DNA from: Brachycybe producta
Lineage: Eukaryota; Arthropoda; Diplopoda; Playtdesmida; Andrognathidae
Length of the DNA stretch: 64,000 nt
Direction of reading: 5' to 3'
Assembly (NCBI GenBank): GCA_036925085.1
Contig: JAUPFP010000086.1
Span: 310,001-374,000 of the forward strand
Shown: positions 33,797 to 43,993 of the stretch, one piece after another
How the letters are laid out: each line of letters begins with the position of its first letter
How positions within the stretch are numbered: position 1 is the first letter of the stretch
Translations under genes and position numbers: made by a program
The notes under the pieces: generated by a model
Seen by the model: the letters and a program-made list of their open reading frames with translations, nothing else
Told to the model about the DNA's origin: nothing
Database searches by the model: none

Positions 33797-34883
33797 GTAG
33801 CTTCCTTAGACAGAAAGCCCTGCATGACTTCGGAACTACCAGAACAGTTCTCAACCGATCCTGGATTGACCTGATAGCAAACAACAAGTCATTTGCCACC
33901 ACAAACTTGAACCGGAGGTTCGAGTTGGGGTCACGGAAGATTTCACTCTTCACTTTGGAGCACCAGCCATCGGCCTCTTGCTCCTTGACCCAATCCACCT
34001 CGGAACGGATATGGTAAATAACCTCACCTATGTCGGCTTCGACGTATTCAGGCAAGGAAAGGTCCGCCACATCACGAACAGGATACCGACTCAAAGCTTC
34101 GGCATCCACGTGCAGTGTTCCCTTCCTATACTGAACCTTAAACTGGTACTCTTGAAGCTGCATCTGCCAACGCCCCAACCTGCCTTGCAGGTTTTTGGCT
34201 GTCTGCAGATAGCAAAGAGCATGGTGATCTGTTACGATCACGAACTCCCGGTTAAAGAGGTAAGGACGGAATTTACCCACAGCAAACATGACCGCCAAGC
34301 ACTCCTGCTCGGTGACCGAATACCGTGTTTCCGCTCCTTTCATGAGTCTTCTTGCGTAGGCCAGAACACGGGGGACACTGTCCTCCGGTAACTTCTGGTA
34401 GACTACGACTCCCAAGCCGTACCCACTAGCGTCGGTATGGATAACTACCTCACCACACGGATTGCACATGGTGAGTACCGGCGCTTCGGTTAAAAATGCC
34501 TTTAACCGAGCAAACGCTAGTTTGCACTGATCCGACCACTCGGAGGACACATCCTTCTTCGTCAGATCATGCAAGGGCCTTGCCACCTTGGCAAAGTCCT
34601 TGATGAACCTTCGATAGTAACCGGCCAGTCCGAGAAAACTGCGGACGCCTGTCACCGTCGTCGGGACATCGAACTCCTGGACTGCCCGCACGAGATCCGG
34701 GTCCGGAGCAACTCCCTCGGCACTCACTACGTGACCGAGATAACGCACTTTGTTAAAGCCAAAGAAACATTTTTTCGGCTGGAGTTTCAGCTCCGCCCCT
34801 CGTAACAGTCCAAGAACAGTGGAGAGTTTCTCGAGAAACTGCTCAAAAGTGTTCCCAAAGACGATAATATTGTCCAGGTACAC
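33756..34883 (-). CDS. RT C-terminus and RNase H, 375 residues
   Basis: Begins just after a stop. Residues 2-5 are YLDN where Ty3/gypsy RTs have YxDD, so the second catalytic Asp is Asn. Then FGFNKVRYLGHVVS and GVRSFLGLAGYYRRFI (RT thumb/connection). RNase H follows with VVIHTDASGYGLGVV (first Asp), TRYSVTEQECLAVMFAV (Glu) and FVIVTDHHALCYL (second Asp). The frame ends in the start of the integrase zinc finger. Except for YLDN the conserved residues are kept. Confidence 0.9.
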   Translation of the reverse strand: MYLDNIIVFGNTFEQFLEKLSTVLGLLRGAELKLQPKKCFFGFNKVRYLGHVVSAEGVAPDPDLVRAVQEFDVPTTVTGVRSFLGLAGYYRRFIKDFAKVARPLHDLTKKDVSSEWSDQCKLAFARLKAFLTEAPVLTMCNPCGEVVIHTDASGYGLGVVVYQKLPEDSVPRVLAYARRLMKGAETRYSVTEQECLAVMFAVGKFRPYLFNREFVIVTDHHALCYLQTAKNLQGRLGRWQMQLQEYQFKVQYRKGTLHVDAEALSRYPVRDVADLSLPEYVEADIGEVIYHIRSEVDWVKEQEADGWCSKVKSEIFRDPNSNLRFKFVVANDLLFAIRSIQDRLRTVLVVPKSCRAFCLRKLHDIPEAGHFGMFK

Positions 34884-34895
34884 CAGACAAGTCTC

Positions 34896-35711
34896 TCACT
34901 TATGTCCTGCCAATAAGAGGTCTAGCGCTCTCTGCATGGTGGCTGGAGCATTACAGAGTCCGAAAGGCATTTTCCGGAACTCAAACAGACCTTGAGAGCA
35001 AATAAATGCTTGTCTCTTCTCAACATCTGGCTCAGCTATCCGAACCTGCCAGTAACCACTAGCCAGGTCCAAGGTAGCGAAGAACTTCACACCGGCCAAC
35101 GAGTCGAGCGCATCATCGATGCGAGGCAACGGATACTGATCCAGCTTCGTCCGGGCATTCAGTTTCCGGTAGTCCACACAAAAACGAAAGCCACCATCCT
35201 TCTTGCGAACAAGCAAGATAGGGCTCGCATAGGGACTACGCGAAGGTTGGATAACCCCTGCATCCAACATCTTTGCCACCTCTTCTTTCTCGACTGCTCT
35301 GGCCGCTGGAGCTGTTCGACGCAATCCTTCTCGCACTGAAGGTTGCCCACCAGTATTGATCGTATGTTCGACCAGAGAGGTTTCACCCAACTCCGTAAAG
35401 TCGAACGCGACATGATCCCGGCATGCCAGCAGGGACTCTCGGAGCTGTCTCGCCTCTTCAGGCTTCAGATTGGGTTCAATCTTAAGACACTCTTCGAGAG
35501 TGGGAGCCGTCGTCACATTGAGCACTTGGCATCCGTTTCCGGTGGCCCCTCTCAACTTAGACGAGACCTCCCCTGGTTGAACCGTCGTCTGAGTGGGGTC
35601 TCCCCCTATCAACTTAAATGGCTCTTCCAGCCCTACCACAATGGCAGCCTCCACAGCTTGAGCCGTGGCTACACCCTCTCCTGTTTCCAGGGCAATGGGT
35701 GCATTTCCCAC
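34896..35711 (-). CDS. RT N-terminal part, 271 residues
   Basis: Contains AGVIQPSRSPYASPILLVRKKDGGFRFCVDYRKLN (given here only as position: residues ~150-185), LDLASGYWQV with the first catalytic Asp, and FRKMPFGLCNAPATMQR. It ends at a TGA (34896-34898) where the family normally has the Trp codon before the CLVYLDD block, a simple nonsense change. The preceding ~110 residues link protease to RT. Confidence 0.9.
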   Translation of the reverse strand: MGNAPIALETGEGVATAQAVEAAIVVGLEEPFKLIGGDPTQTTVQPGEVSSKLRGATGNGCQVLNVTTAPTLEECLKIEPNLKPEEARQLRESLLACRDHVAFDFTELGETSLVEHTINTGGQPSVREGLRRTAPAARAVEKEEVAKMLDAGVIQPSRSPYASPILLVRKKDGGFRFCVDYRKLNARTKLDQYPLPRIDDALDSLAGVKFFATLDLASGYWQVRIAEPDVEKRQAFICSQGLFEFRKMPFGLCNAPATMQRALDLLLAGHK

Positions 35712-35729
35712 GTTTTCAAGCCAGATATT

Positions 35730-36848
35730 TTACGTGCCAAGCCGGTTAGCCACGGCGATACATGCCACTGCTAACACACCATGTCCACCTAAGGCTTTCC
35801 GGTGCAGATCCACGAGAAGCAGCTGGCCAGGGCCGGCATGCTCTACCAACATCACAGATACGACACGTCGTACGTGGGCTGGCAACCAGACATTTTCCCT
35901 CAGTCGCAGAGAACAAACTTCTCCACACCCGATAGAGGTTCTGGTCTCCGGCAGCTTTGGTGAAACAATGTTCACCCACCCGTCAACCTTCTCGAGTGCA
36001 GGCGGATCCACTGGGAGTCGCTGTCCCTGAGGCAAAGCCCCTGGTATTGGCAGTGGAATTGCTTCCGCCTCCCTAGGTTCCTCAAGCGCTCGATCGGTGA
36101 ATGCAGCTTGGAGGGCATCTGGATGTGCAGTCCAGACATCCTCCCGGAAGTAAACCTTCTGGTGCACGATATCTACCATCAAGCCGAAGCGTGAGGCGTG
36201 ATCAACGGCCAACAATGCTTCGCCCTTTCCTTTCACCAAAAGGAGAGGCACCTTGATGGTCTTCTTGTGGATGGTCAATCCCACATTTGTGACCCCTACT
36301 ACCTCGTTGGAGTGCCCACCCATTCCAAGAAGGAATGAAGCAACTGCCAGTTCCTCTATAGGCAACTCCATCACTCGTGCCACCGTAATGCTTAGGACCG
36401 ACACGTCGGCCCCGGTGTCTACGATCATCTCCAAGAGACGATCGCCTATCGATACCCACACCCGTGGTGAACCTACGTCGTAGGCCCAGCTCTGAAGCTC
36501 AGGAATGGGAACCCGCGGGTTCCCACCATCAACCTTCTGCATCCCGTCCACCTCACTGTCCACACCGGATGGTAATTCCAGACGGGCAGAAGACTGGGAC
36601 ACTGTCTCAGAAACCAGAGACTTCCCAAGCCCAGCAGGAGGTATGGGCACACCAACTCCTCCTGCCTGCTCGATGAGCGCACGATCCAGCACCTCACCAC
36701 TAGGCATATAGGGTGAGGGGGCAAACCAGCGATCCAGCTGACTGCACACGGCCTCCAATGTGGAGCATGGCGATGGAAATACCCACTGGGTAATTTCTGG
36801 GTCCGCAGACCTCGCCAGAGGCACCCCTGCCTTATGCAGGAAATCCAC
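35730..36848 (-). CDS. Retropepsin-type protease region, 372 residues
   Basis: Residues 138-150 contain LLEMIVDTGADVSVLS with the catalytic DTGA (D144, near 36417-36419). A second conserved hydrophobic-Gly block (LLGMGGHSNEVVGV) and LLAVDHASRFGLMVDI follow, as in retroviral-type aspartic proteases. The N-terminal ~100 residues are Pro/Ser-rich, as expected for the gag-pol junction. It would process the polyprotein. Confidence 0.85.
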   Translation of the reverse strand: MDFLHKAGVPLARSADPEITQWVFPSPCSTLEAVCSQLDRWFAPSPYMPSGEVLDRALIEQAGGVGVPIPPAGLGKSLVSETVSQSSARLELPSGVDSEVDGMQKVDGGNPRVPIPELQSWAYDVGSPRVWVSIGDRLLEMIVDTGADVSVLSITVARVMELPIEELAVASFLLGMGGHSNEVVGVTNVGLTIHKKTIKVPLLLVKGKGEALLAVDHASRFGLMVDIVHQKVYFREDVWTAHPDALQAAFTDRALEEPREAEAIPLPIPGALPQGQRLPVDPPALEKVDGWVNIVSPKLPETRTSIGCGEVCSLRLRENVWLPAHVRRVVSVMLVEHAGPGQLLLVDLHRKALGGHGVLAVACIAVANRLGT

Positions 36849-36930
36849 ATACTTGGAGACTGCCCGGAGGTACGTCCGTCGCTCAGAACCCAGGCCCTGA
36901 CAGGCTGAAGCTTGACCGGTCGACCACCAC

Positions 36931-37175
36931 TCAGTTCGGTGGCAACTGGCAGCGGTTTAACGAGGATTTCTCCTCGTCCTCCACGAGTCGATAGTAGAAC
37001 TGGCCATCATGAACGTTGGCCATGTACTTACGACTCTCCAGCCAAACTGGCACAACGCCAGCAGTTGGCTGGAGCTTCTGACTTTCGCCAGGCACCACTC
37101 TGGCAACGTGCCCTTTGGCCGAAGCCTTCGGACAATCCTTCTTCATGTGACCCATCTGGTTACACCCGAAACAAG
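36931..37175 (-). CDS. Gag nucleocapsid zinc knuckle
   Basis: CFGCNQMGHMKKDC (37173-37132), a perfect CX2CX4HX4C knuckle, followed by about 55 residues ending before the protease frame. Binds the element's RNA. Confidence 0.85.
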
Positions 37176-37985
37176 GACCTAGTCGCCAGAGTGAGTCTAA
37201 TGCATGGTCCGTACTTCAAGGCGTTGCCGCCGGCTGACCTCCACCAGAGCCTGCCGTCTTCTTCTTCTTGCCTCCAGTCTTGGCTCCTGCTCTGTCCGAC
37301 TTGGACGGTGCAGAAGTCTTCGCACCCATTTGGCTTGAAAATGAAGCCTTGGCAGATCTCCCAGAGCTAGCCGTGGTTCAGGAGGACGGAGCGCTATCCC
37401 TGTCCTGAGGAAACCCTCTAATGTTACCGCCTGGCCTGCACCAGCGGTACCTCCTCCTGTGCGCTTTTACGCATGGGCGACAGTGAATCCTTCGGCACAA
37501 CCCTCGATTCGACCACCGACCGGGACAGTCGTCCTTCTAACCACAGGACGTCTATCCCGTAAGCGATCTCCCTGAGTTCCAGCTCAGAGAGTGTGGCCAA
37601 AAAGGCCCGGCCCTCCCGTTCAGTCTCATCGGGGATCACCACCAGGTCCCGAAGGGGCTGACCGCCCCGTCCAACTGGACGAGCGGCGGTGGAAGATTAG
37701 ACAATCGGCCGTGACCGATCGTCATCCCCGATGAGATCACCATCGGATCCACTGTCTTTCAACGGGTATTCTCCCGGAAGAATGTCACGGCGGCATTTCC
37801 GCACCGTAACCCAGTCCAGCGGGAATTCCCTTCCACGCTACCTCTCCGTTCCCCTGTTTCCAGGGGATCTCCGCCTTCCGCCCCCAAGGGGACGGTCGAC
37901 TACGCGGCCGCGCAACTCTAAGCCCGCATCTGCACCAAGTTCTCGACCTTCCGTCGGTACTTTTGGGGGTGGCTCCATTTTTCAC
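37176..37985 (-). pseudogene. Gag remnant
   Basis: Only broken frames. The longest (37642-37424) reads MVIPDETEREGRAFLATLSE... and is helical-looking. At under 270 codons in total the region is too short for a normal gypsy capsid, so part of gag is probably deleted. I could not locate a major homology region. Confidence 0.5.
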
Positions 37986-38039
37986 CGTAAACGAACAGTA
38001 AAATCCGGACAAAGCCACCAGATAACGGGTTTCCACCGT

Positions 38040-38500
38040 CGAAAACGGTAAACTCACGGACAGAAGTCCGTAAAATACCGTGATGAACGGATGGGACCGT
38101 GTGCGAAACCGCGATATCATGGACAAAAGTCCGTGTCCCATGGTAATGTACGGTCAGAGTTTAACTTTACCGGTTTTTACCGTGGTATAACGGACAAAAG
38201 TCCGTTTCCCACGGTGTACTTATCGGTAAAAGCCCTTTCACCACTTTCTACCGCTGATCAACGGACGAAAGTCCGTACACCACGGTGTACTAGTGGTACA
38301 AACACCATACAACACCGAAAACCACGGTACCACGGACTGTAGTCCATGCCCCGCGGTAGTTCGATGGTAAATTTACCGTTAACTACGGTACAACGGACCG
38401 GAGTCCGTTCCCCACGGTAGATCACGGTAAAAATACGGTAATGTGCGGTAAATTTACCGTTCACCACGGTACAGCTGACCGGAGTCCGTTCCCCACGGTG
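38040..38500 (-). repeat. Leader array of ACGGAC-N4-GTCCGT hairpins
   Basis: At least seven hairpins of the form ACGGAC-four bases-GTCCGT (loops AGAA, AAAA, GAAA, TGTA, CGGA) at about 38056, 38125, 38190, 38260, 38330, 38393 and 38470, spaced 60-75 bp. Each is followed by a CCCACGGT-like box. They lie in the 5' leader between the PBS and gag, where packaging signals are found. Compensating changes occur in some stems (ATGGAC/GTCCGT). Confidence 0.85.
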
Positions 38501-38650
38501 AGTAACTGTATATATACGGTGAAAACGGTGGTTTCCGCCGCTGTCCCACGGACCAAATTCTGCGCCCAGTGGCGTACTTTCACCGCACGGTGATTCGACC
38601 GATTAAACGGTCGAATTCACGGTAAATCACCGTGCGAGAGGCGGGGTACA

Positions 38651-38670
38651 GGTACCCGGCGCCTCCACCA
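38651..38670 (-). promoter_or_regulatory. Primer binding site, tRNA-Ala-like
   Basis: Minus strand TGGTGGAGGCGCCGGGTACC starts two bases inside the 5' LTR. It resembles the complement of tRNA-Ala 3' ends (TGGTGGAGATGCCGGGG) with two internal mismatches. The primer identity is inferred from memory of eukaryotic tRNA-Ala sequences. Confidence 0.65.
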
Positions 38671-38672
38671 AT

Positions 38673-39473
38673 TGTAACGTCCCACCGGACCGTTACAATA
38701 CCCCGGTAAATTAAATCGTAAAACAAACATAAAACTTACCGCTACCCGGCTCCTTACGGGGACGGGACCGTACCCGTAGCCGACTCTCCCACGGTGTTCC
38801 TGGAGTTGTGTCGGCACCTTGGAGCCACCCCCGACGGACACGGACGAAAACCACGCCGCCACACCGAGAATATCGCGGTAGAACAACGGTTCTACCGCGA
38901 GCCGACACAAGCACCGACCAAAACAAGTCGGTTACGATGGTGGTGTTGACCCCAACCGGACAACCCACCCTCCGCGGTACTCCCCAAAGAAATAGACACA
39001 ACACAAAGTAGGTGTTGAATAAGAAGTGTATTTATTCACACTTATGACGATGGTGGCAATAAAGATGAAGACAGTGGTATTATTTACAGTAAAGGGCTGG
39101 TCCGTTTGACCAGCCCCAAAGGCACTTTAAACAAATAAAGGCCAACAGGCCAAAAGGCAAAACAAAGATGAAGATCTAGATGCTGGACAGTGGAGGTCTC
39201 CTTGACCTCCACCCACAGGTCTAGTCTCAAGAGCTGCCAACAACACACTGCCCAGATGCTGTGGTTGACTAGGCCACAGGAAACCTCCAGGCAACTCCAC
39301 CTGGAGGGGACAGAGGTCACATCTGACCTCTCACCCACAGACTTCAAGGTGAGAGGTCTGCTGGCACCAAAATGGCATCCGATCTAACAGCCTACTGTAG
39401 CTGTCAGGCAGACCACCATATGGAAATTCATCTGCTCAATCAAATTTTAAATTGAGCAGACCAGGTTGCCACA
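38673..39473 (-). mobile_element. 5' LTR of the gypsy element, 801 bp
   Basis: TGTGGCAACCTGG...GACGTTACA. It aligns over its length with the solo LTR at 13405-14202, and over the retained parts with the 3' LTR at 27970-28566. It carries a palindrome GCGGTAGAAC...GTTCTACCGC near 38873. Confidence 0.92.
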
Positions 39474-39477
39474 CAGT

Positions 39478-41735
39478 CTTCGGGTGCCATAAGCAAACGA
39501 GTTCATTTCAACAACTCTTTTGATTCTGATCCCGGTGGAGTTATCGCCTCTGTTTACTCCCACCATACTATGAAAGGGTTTGTTGATGCCACCACGTTTA
39601 CGAGTTCTATGAATTTTATAAGCTCCAATTTTTCTTTACTTATATCCGAACTTGATTTGGGTTTTGCTTCCGTTGATTTGCTACGATAAGAAATTGGCAA
39701 AATTTTATCTCTTGTAAATTCCCAGTCTTGTACAGCGTTCTTCCTGTGTTACGGGTGTTCTAGCCCTTACTCGTAGGTGCTCCTATCTCAAGGACAGGAT
39801 AAGGGCATCCAACCTTATTTCCTTTAATAATCCAGGTATTCGTTTCGAGTCACCTCACGATACCTTGCTTGCCGTACGTGAAGTGCTACACTCTAAACTG
39901 AAAATTGACAATATTATGATATCTTATGCCTATTGTTTACAATCCCGTAATTCCTTTTTTCCTCCCCCGATTCTGGCTTGTCTACCAATCCCATCTGACC
40001 ATTCTAAAATTTTTACTAATGTCCACCTTCTTGCTAATTCACCAATCTCTATTCAGAGAGATCTTTCTCCACAATCACGTGTCTTGTGTCGTGCCTTACT
40101 GTCTTTTGTTCAGAATGCCAGGAGGCAGGGCAAAAACGCCTCTCTAAGGTCAAATTATATTGTTATTAATGGCTTACCTTTCTATCTGGACTCTTCTACT
40201 AATGAGCTTGTTCAGGGCAACCCGAATCTTCTTTCTGATAATCCTCACTCATCTAGCAGAGTAAACCCGTCTATTATCCCTTCTACCTTCTCATTTTTGC
40301 CAATTTTGCCTGCTGACGCTGCTGGTTCTGTACCTGTTTCTCCTATTACTCATTCACAACCTGTAGCTTTATCTACTAATTCGTTAAATCTCCTTCCTAA
40401 TTTTTCTTTTCCGGTGGTACCTCATGATCCAACAATTGTTTGTTCGGAAGGGACTCCTTCTAGCTATCTTGATGGTACTCTTCCTAGTATCCGTCCATCG
40501 CAATCCTATTTCCTCTTTTTTCTACTTCTAATTTGGCCTTGGTCTCGTCTTGTGCAGCTTCTTCTGGTCCCTCTAACCTAATCCTCTCTCCCCCTCAACT
40601 GGATTCTAGGACTAACACTTCTCCCTCAGGTATCATTTTTCTTTCTCTACCTAGTAGTTTGAGGCCTTGATTTTCTTCTCTTCCTTACCTTCCAACAGGG
40701 TATGTTGTCCGTACCAAAGATCCTGTAGCACCCTTGTGACCATTATCCACTTCTACCTCCATCTTGACTTCCCACCATCTTTTAATTTTGTCCTTAAATA
40801 TTATTGGCCTTAGGTCCAAGATTCATAAGCTTTCTACGTTGGTTGAATTTTATAGCCCTGTTCTTATAGCTATATGTGAGACTAACCTGGATAGTAATTT
40901 TCACTCCAGCGAGCTTCTCCTTTCTGACTATATGATTTATTGTAAAGACTGTGATGGGTATGGTGGTAGAGTCTTGTTTGCTGTTCTCTCCTCTATCCCA
41001 TCCATGCCAATTGCTCCTGACTTGTCTTGGTGAGCAGCTTTGGATCCAAATACAGATGGGTTCTTTTTTTTAATCATTTGTTGCTATTATCATCCACCTT
41101 CTAGTGACTTTAACCTGATTAATCTAGATTCTTTTTTAGCTACTATTGTGGGTTCTCACCCTTCTTGGAATATCATCTTTCTGGGTGACTAATTTTTTTC
41201 ATATTGTTTGGGTCAATGGATCCTCTACTTTTCAGCATGGCAATAATTTTCTCAATATGTGCAATTTATACTCCCTGAGGCAGTTAGTTAATTCACCTAC
41301 TCTTGGCGATAAAAACCTGGGGTTTCCATAGCTCCTTGAATTAGCAACCATAATTTGGTTCTGGGTTCATTAAATCATATCCCCAATCTTTCCTGCTCTA
41401 AGCCTTGTCATCATAGAAATTTTCTTCGTGCTGATTATTCTAAGATTGCACCTTACTTAGCCCCTCTTTTGTCTAAACTTCCTACATTTAGTGAATTGTT
41501 AACTCTATGTCCTGACATCGACCTTGCATTTTTTAATTTTATGAATCCTCTGACATCTGCTATTGATAAGTTTATTCCTACTTTTACCCATGGTAAACAG
41601 AGGTCCCATCCCTAGATTACTCGTGAATTTCTTGGACTTGTGTGATCTAAAAAGAAGGCTTATGATCTATCCAGAATTTAACCATGCCCTGCTAATCTCA
41701 CTAACTTTCATAATATTAGTGGGTTCTTAAAATCT
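39478..41735 (+). pseudogene. CR1-like element: rest of ORF1 and endonuclease, truncated before RT
   Basis: Continues the element that begins at 27370. A 238-residue frame (39865-40581) has the ORF1-like segment LRSNYIVINGLPFYL. After frame changes the EEP/APE endonuclease follows. At 40764-41033 it reads LSLNIIGLRSKIHKLSTLVE and AICETNLDS (Glu) ... GGRVLFAV, with later broken blocks around 41146-41331 (QLVNSPTLGDKNLGF). The linker before RT is recognised at 41355-41690 (ADYSKI, AIDKFIPTFTHGKQRSHP, KKAYDLS). RT is absent; the element stops where mitochondrial sequence begins. Confidence 0.8.
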
Positions 41736-41739
41736 TCCA

Positions 41740-41887
41740 TTCCTCTAATAGGTCTAAAATACCGCCAAATTCTTTAAATTTCAATTAAATAATACTACTC
41801 TAAATATATAATAATAATAACAGGGTATCTAATCCTGGTTTTTAATATTAATTTTTAACTAATAATACAGATATAATATAATATAAA
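41740..41887 (-). pseudogene. rrnS: Nuclear copy of mitochondrial 12S rRNA fragment
   Basis: On the minus strand it contains CCAGGATTAGATACCCTGTT and AAAGAATTTGGCGGTATTTT, two highly conserved 12S rRNA segments in the right order and spacing. About 140 bases, cut on one side by the CR1-like element and on the other by a Helitron 3' end. It is embedded among nuclear transposons, so it is a NUMT and not the mitochondrial genome. Confidence 0.9.
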
Positions 41888-41919
41888 CTAGAAGGAAAGC
41901 CCGTCTTCGACGGGTGTGA

Positions 41920-42470
41920 TAGTGCAAGGATCTGATACCATTATAAAGTGTTTCATATTTATATAGGCACACCCCAGAAATTGGTTATAACATGAGTTAC
42001 ACCTGAAATTTCCAACATAAAGAAAGCATCTTATATCAAAAATTTTCTGATAGGCAGAAAATCTTTTCTTATAAAGGTAAAAGTTAAAAAAATAAACTGA
42101 AAAATGCCCATTTTATAATTAAAGATAGCTGCACTAATGAACTTTTATTAATTATGACAAAATAACATGCCAAACAACAGTAACATTAAAATTAATAAAG
42201 TATACGACTGTCCTGATGTTTTATAACTTAAAACTTTTTTTCTAAATACTTTAACCAATATTTTTAAGAATATTTACAGAAATTCTACCCTGAAGCAATG
42301 AAACTGCTAAAAATGGCACTTTTGAGCTCTGCTAATGTATTATAATCATGGCAATCTGCTTAATTATCCTGTATGACGATCTCACAAATGTTCTCTATAG
42401 GATTTAAGTTGGGGAACACGTCGACTATTTGAGAGTGGTGATATTTTGGTTTCGTAACCATTCATTCTTT
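41920..42470 (-). pseudogene. Tc1/mariner-like transposase 3' end, left arm
   Basis: On the minus strand: NITTLK-like start, then PNLNPIENI, matching the SPDLNPIENLW block of Tc1 transposases that carries the catalytic Glu. Non-coding 3' sequence with ACATCAGGACAGTCGTATAC and the AGAAATTGGTTATAAC block follows. An inverted counterpart lies at 42990-43560. Confidence 0.7.
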
Positions 42471-42989
42471 TGGTAACTGGCGCAAACTGGTACACTTTAT
42501 TGCTGGAATATTAAGCTAATGCTAGGGAGTCGATGTTTTATATCAGTAAATAATTTTCTAACATTGTGTGATGATCAGTGGTATTTGTTTTGGTTGAAAT
42601 AAATCCGAAGGTATGCATTTTAAAAACTTAAGCTGCTTGTTCCGAAGACACTAAATGTTTCCTATATGGTTAGACTCACCCACTGCCAAAATTTTGTTTA
42701 GAATAATTTTGTGGTTTTTTCCTCACATCCTTCTAATATGAAAGAAATGAAAAACCGTCAAGATCATGGAGATTGAATTTTTTCCCTTCAGAAATGTTGG
42801 TGGTGGGAGCCTAACAATATGAGAAGTGTTTAGTGCCTCTTGCAAATAGTAGCTTTGCCTTCATTTCAAACAAAAAAATAATGTGTAATATCAGACAATG
42901 TTATGAGAGTGGTTACTAACTGACCAAAGTCGATTCCCTAGTGTTAGCTTAGTATTTGAGCACGGAAATACAATAGTTCGGTCAGGTAA

Positions 42990-43560
42990 CCTAAGGATTG
43001 AATGGTTACAAAACCAAAATATCACCACTCTCAAATGGCTGGTGTTTAACCCAGACGTAAATCCTACAGAGAACAAAATTTTGGGACATCCTTGTACATA
43101 ATGATTAAGCAGATTGCCATGATTATACTACAGCCAGAGAGCTGAAAAGTGCCATTTTAACTGCTTCAGGGCAGAAGTTCTGTAACTTTGCTTATAAATA
43201 TTTTTTAAAGTATGTAGAAAGCATGTTATAAAACATCAGGACAGTCGTATACTTTATTAATTTTAATGTTACGTACTGTTGTGTTTAGAATGTTATTTTG
43301 TCACAATAATTAATAAAAGTGAAAAGTTCATTAGCACGTTTATAATTATGAAACGGCCATTTTTCAGTTTTTAACTTTCTAAATGTTTACCTTTTTAAGA
43401 GAAAACTTTCTGCCTAGCAGAAAGTGTATTATATCAGATGCTCTCTTTATGTTGAAAATTTCAGGCAAATCCATTAAGTGTAGCCCGAGTTATAACCAAT
43501 TTCTGTTGTGCGTCTATATATATGAAACTCACTGTACTCACTGCACTCGGTTTTGAGCAA
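42990..43560 (+). pseudogene. Tc1/mariner-like transposase 3' end, right arm
   Basis: Plus-strand counterpart of the left arm: KISPLSNGW-type decayed frame with PDVNPTEN, then the shared ACATCAGGACAGTCGTATAC and GTTATAACCAATTTCTG blocks. The two arms point outward around about 500 bp of centre, in which a decayed upstream part of the transposase may be present (near 42795). Confidence 0.7.
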
Positions 43561-43993
43561 AATGAAAAGGTAATACAAAAAAACTACGGGCAGGACTTTA
43601 ACCAAGGACCTCTCACTTCTCTGCCAAAGACATAACCAATTTTGCTAACAATGTAAATTGTGAGATCAAAGGTGACCTCTACCGTAACCCACGTGGGTTA
43701 ATTTATTCTTTGAAAAAAACGTGATGCAATAAAGCAAGCTTTCCTGGCTGCCAACTTAATATGTTCAGGGGTTTTGGTAAAGTTTGATGATTTTTCACAA
43801 AAATGAGGGAAACGGAACAAAATTGAAAATTTTAATGTAGCCTACAAAGAAGCCCATCTAAAGATCTGTACGCTGGTTAATTTTCACTATTCTAGAGTGT
43901 GTCATTTTCGAGAACATTCGTGCACAAAGGGAGGGAGTGAGTGAGGGAGGGAAGGAGGGAGGGAGTCAGCCCTTAGCAAATTATGATATTAGA

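Larger units (their letters stand above)
27970..39473 (-). mobile_element. Near-complete Ty3/gypsy retrotransposon, 11.5 kb, TSD CAGT
   Basis: Flanked by CAGT at 27966-27969 and 39474-39477. On the minus strand come a 5' LTR (39473-38673), PBS, hairpin-rich leader, gag remnant with zinc knuckle, protease, RT, RNase H, integrase, a repeat-bearing spacer, a third ORF and a 3' LTR (28566-27970). The RT-RH-IN order is that of Ty3/gypsy. It lies inside ORF1 of a CR1-like element on the opposite strand. Stops and frameshifts in pol mean it cannot move by itself. It is markedly more GC-rich than the sequence on both sides. Confidence 0.95.
41888..43993 (-). mobile_element. Helitron with captured inverted Tc1-like arms
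   Basis: The 3' end on the minus strand is a CCCGTC-GAA-GACGGG hairpin, then CTTTCCTT, then CTAG followed by T (41888). A candidate 5' end TCTAATATCATAATTTGC, preceded by A, lies at 43993, giving the A|T insertion pattern. The element is non-autonomous: the interior is two inverted Tc1-like arms and a G-rich GGGA repeat (43928-43968). The 3' end is well supported; the 5' end is a proposal. Confidence 0.6.
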
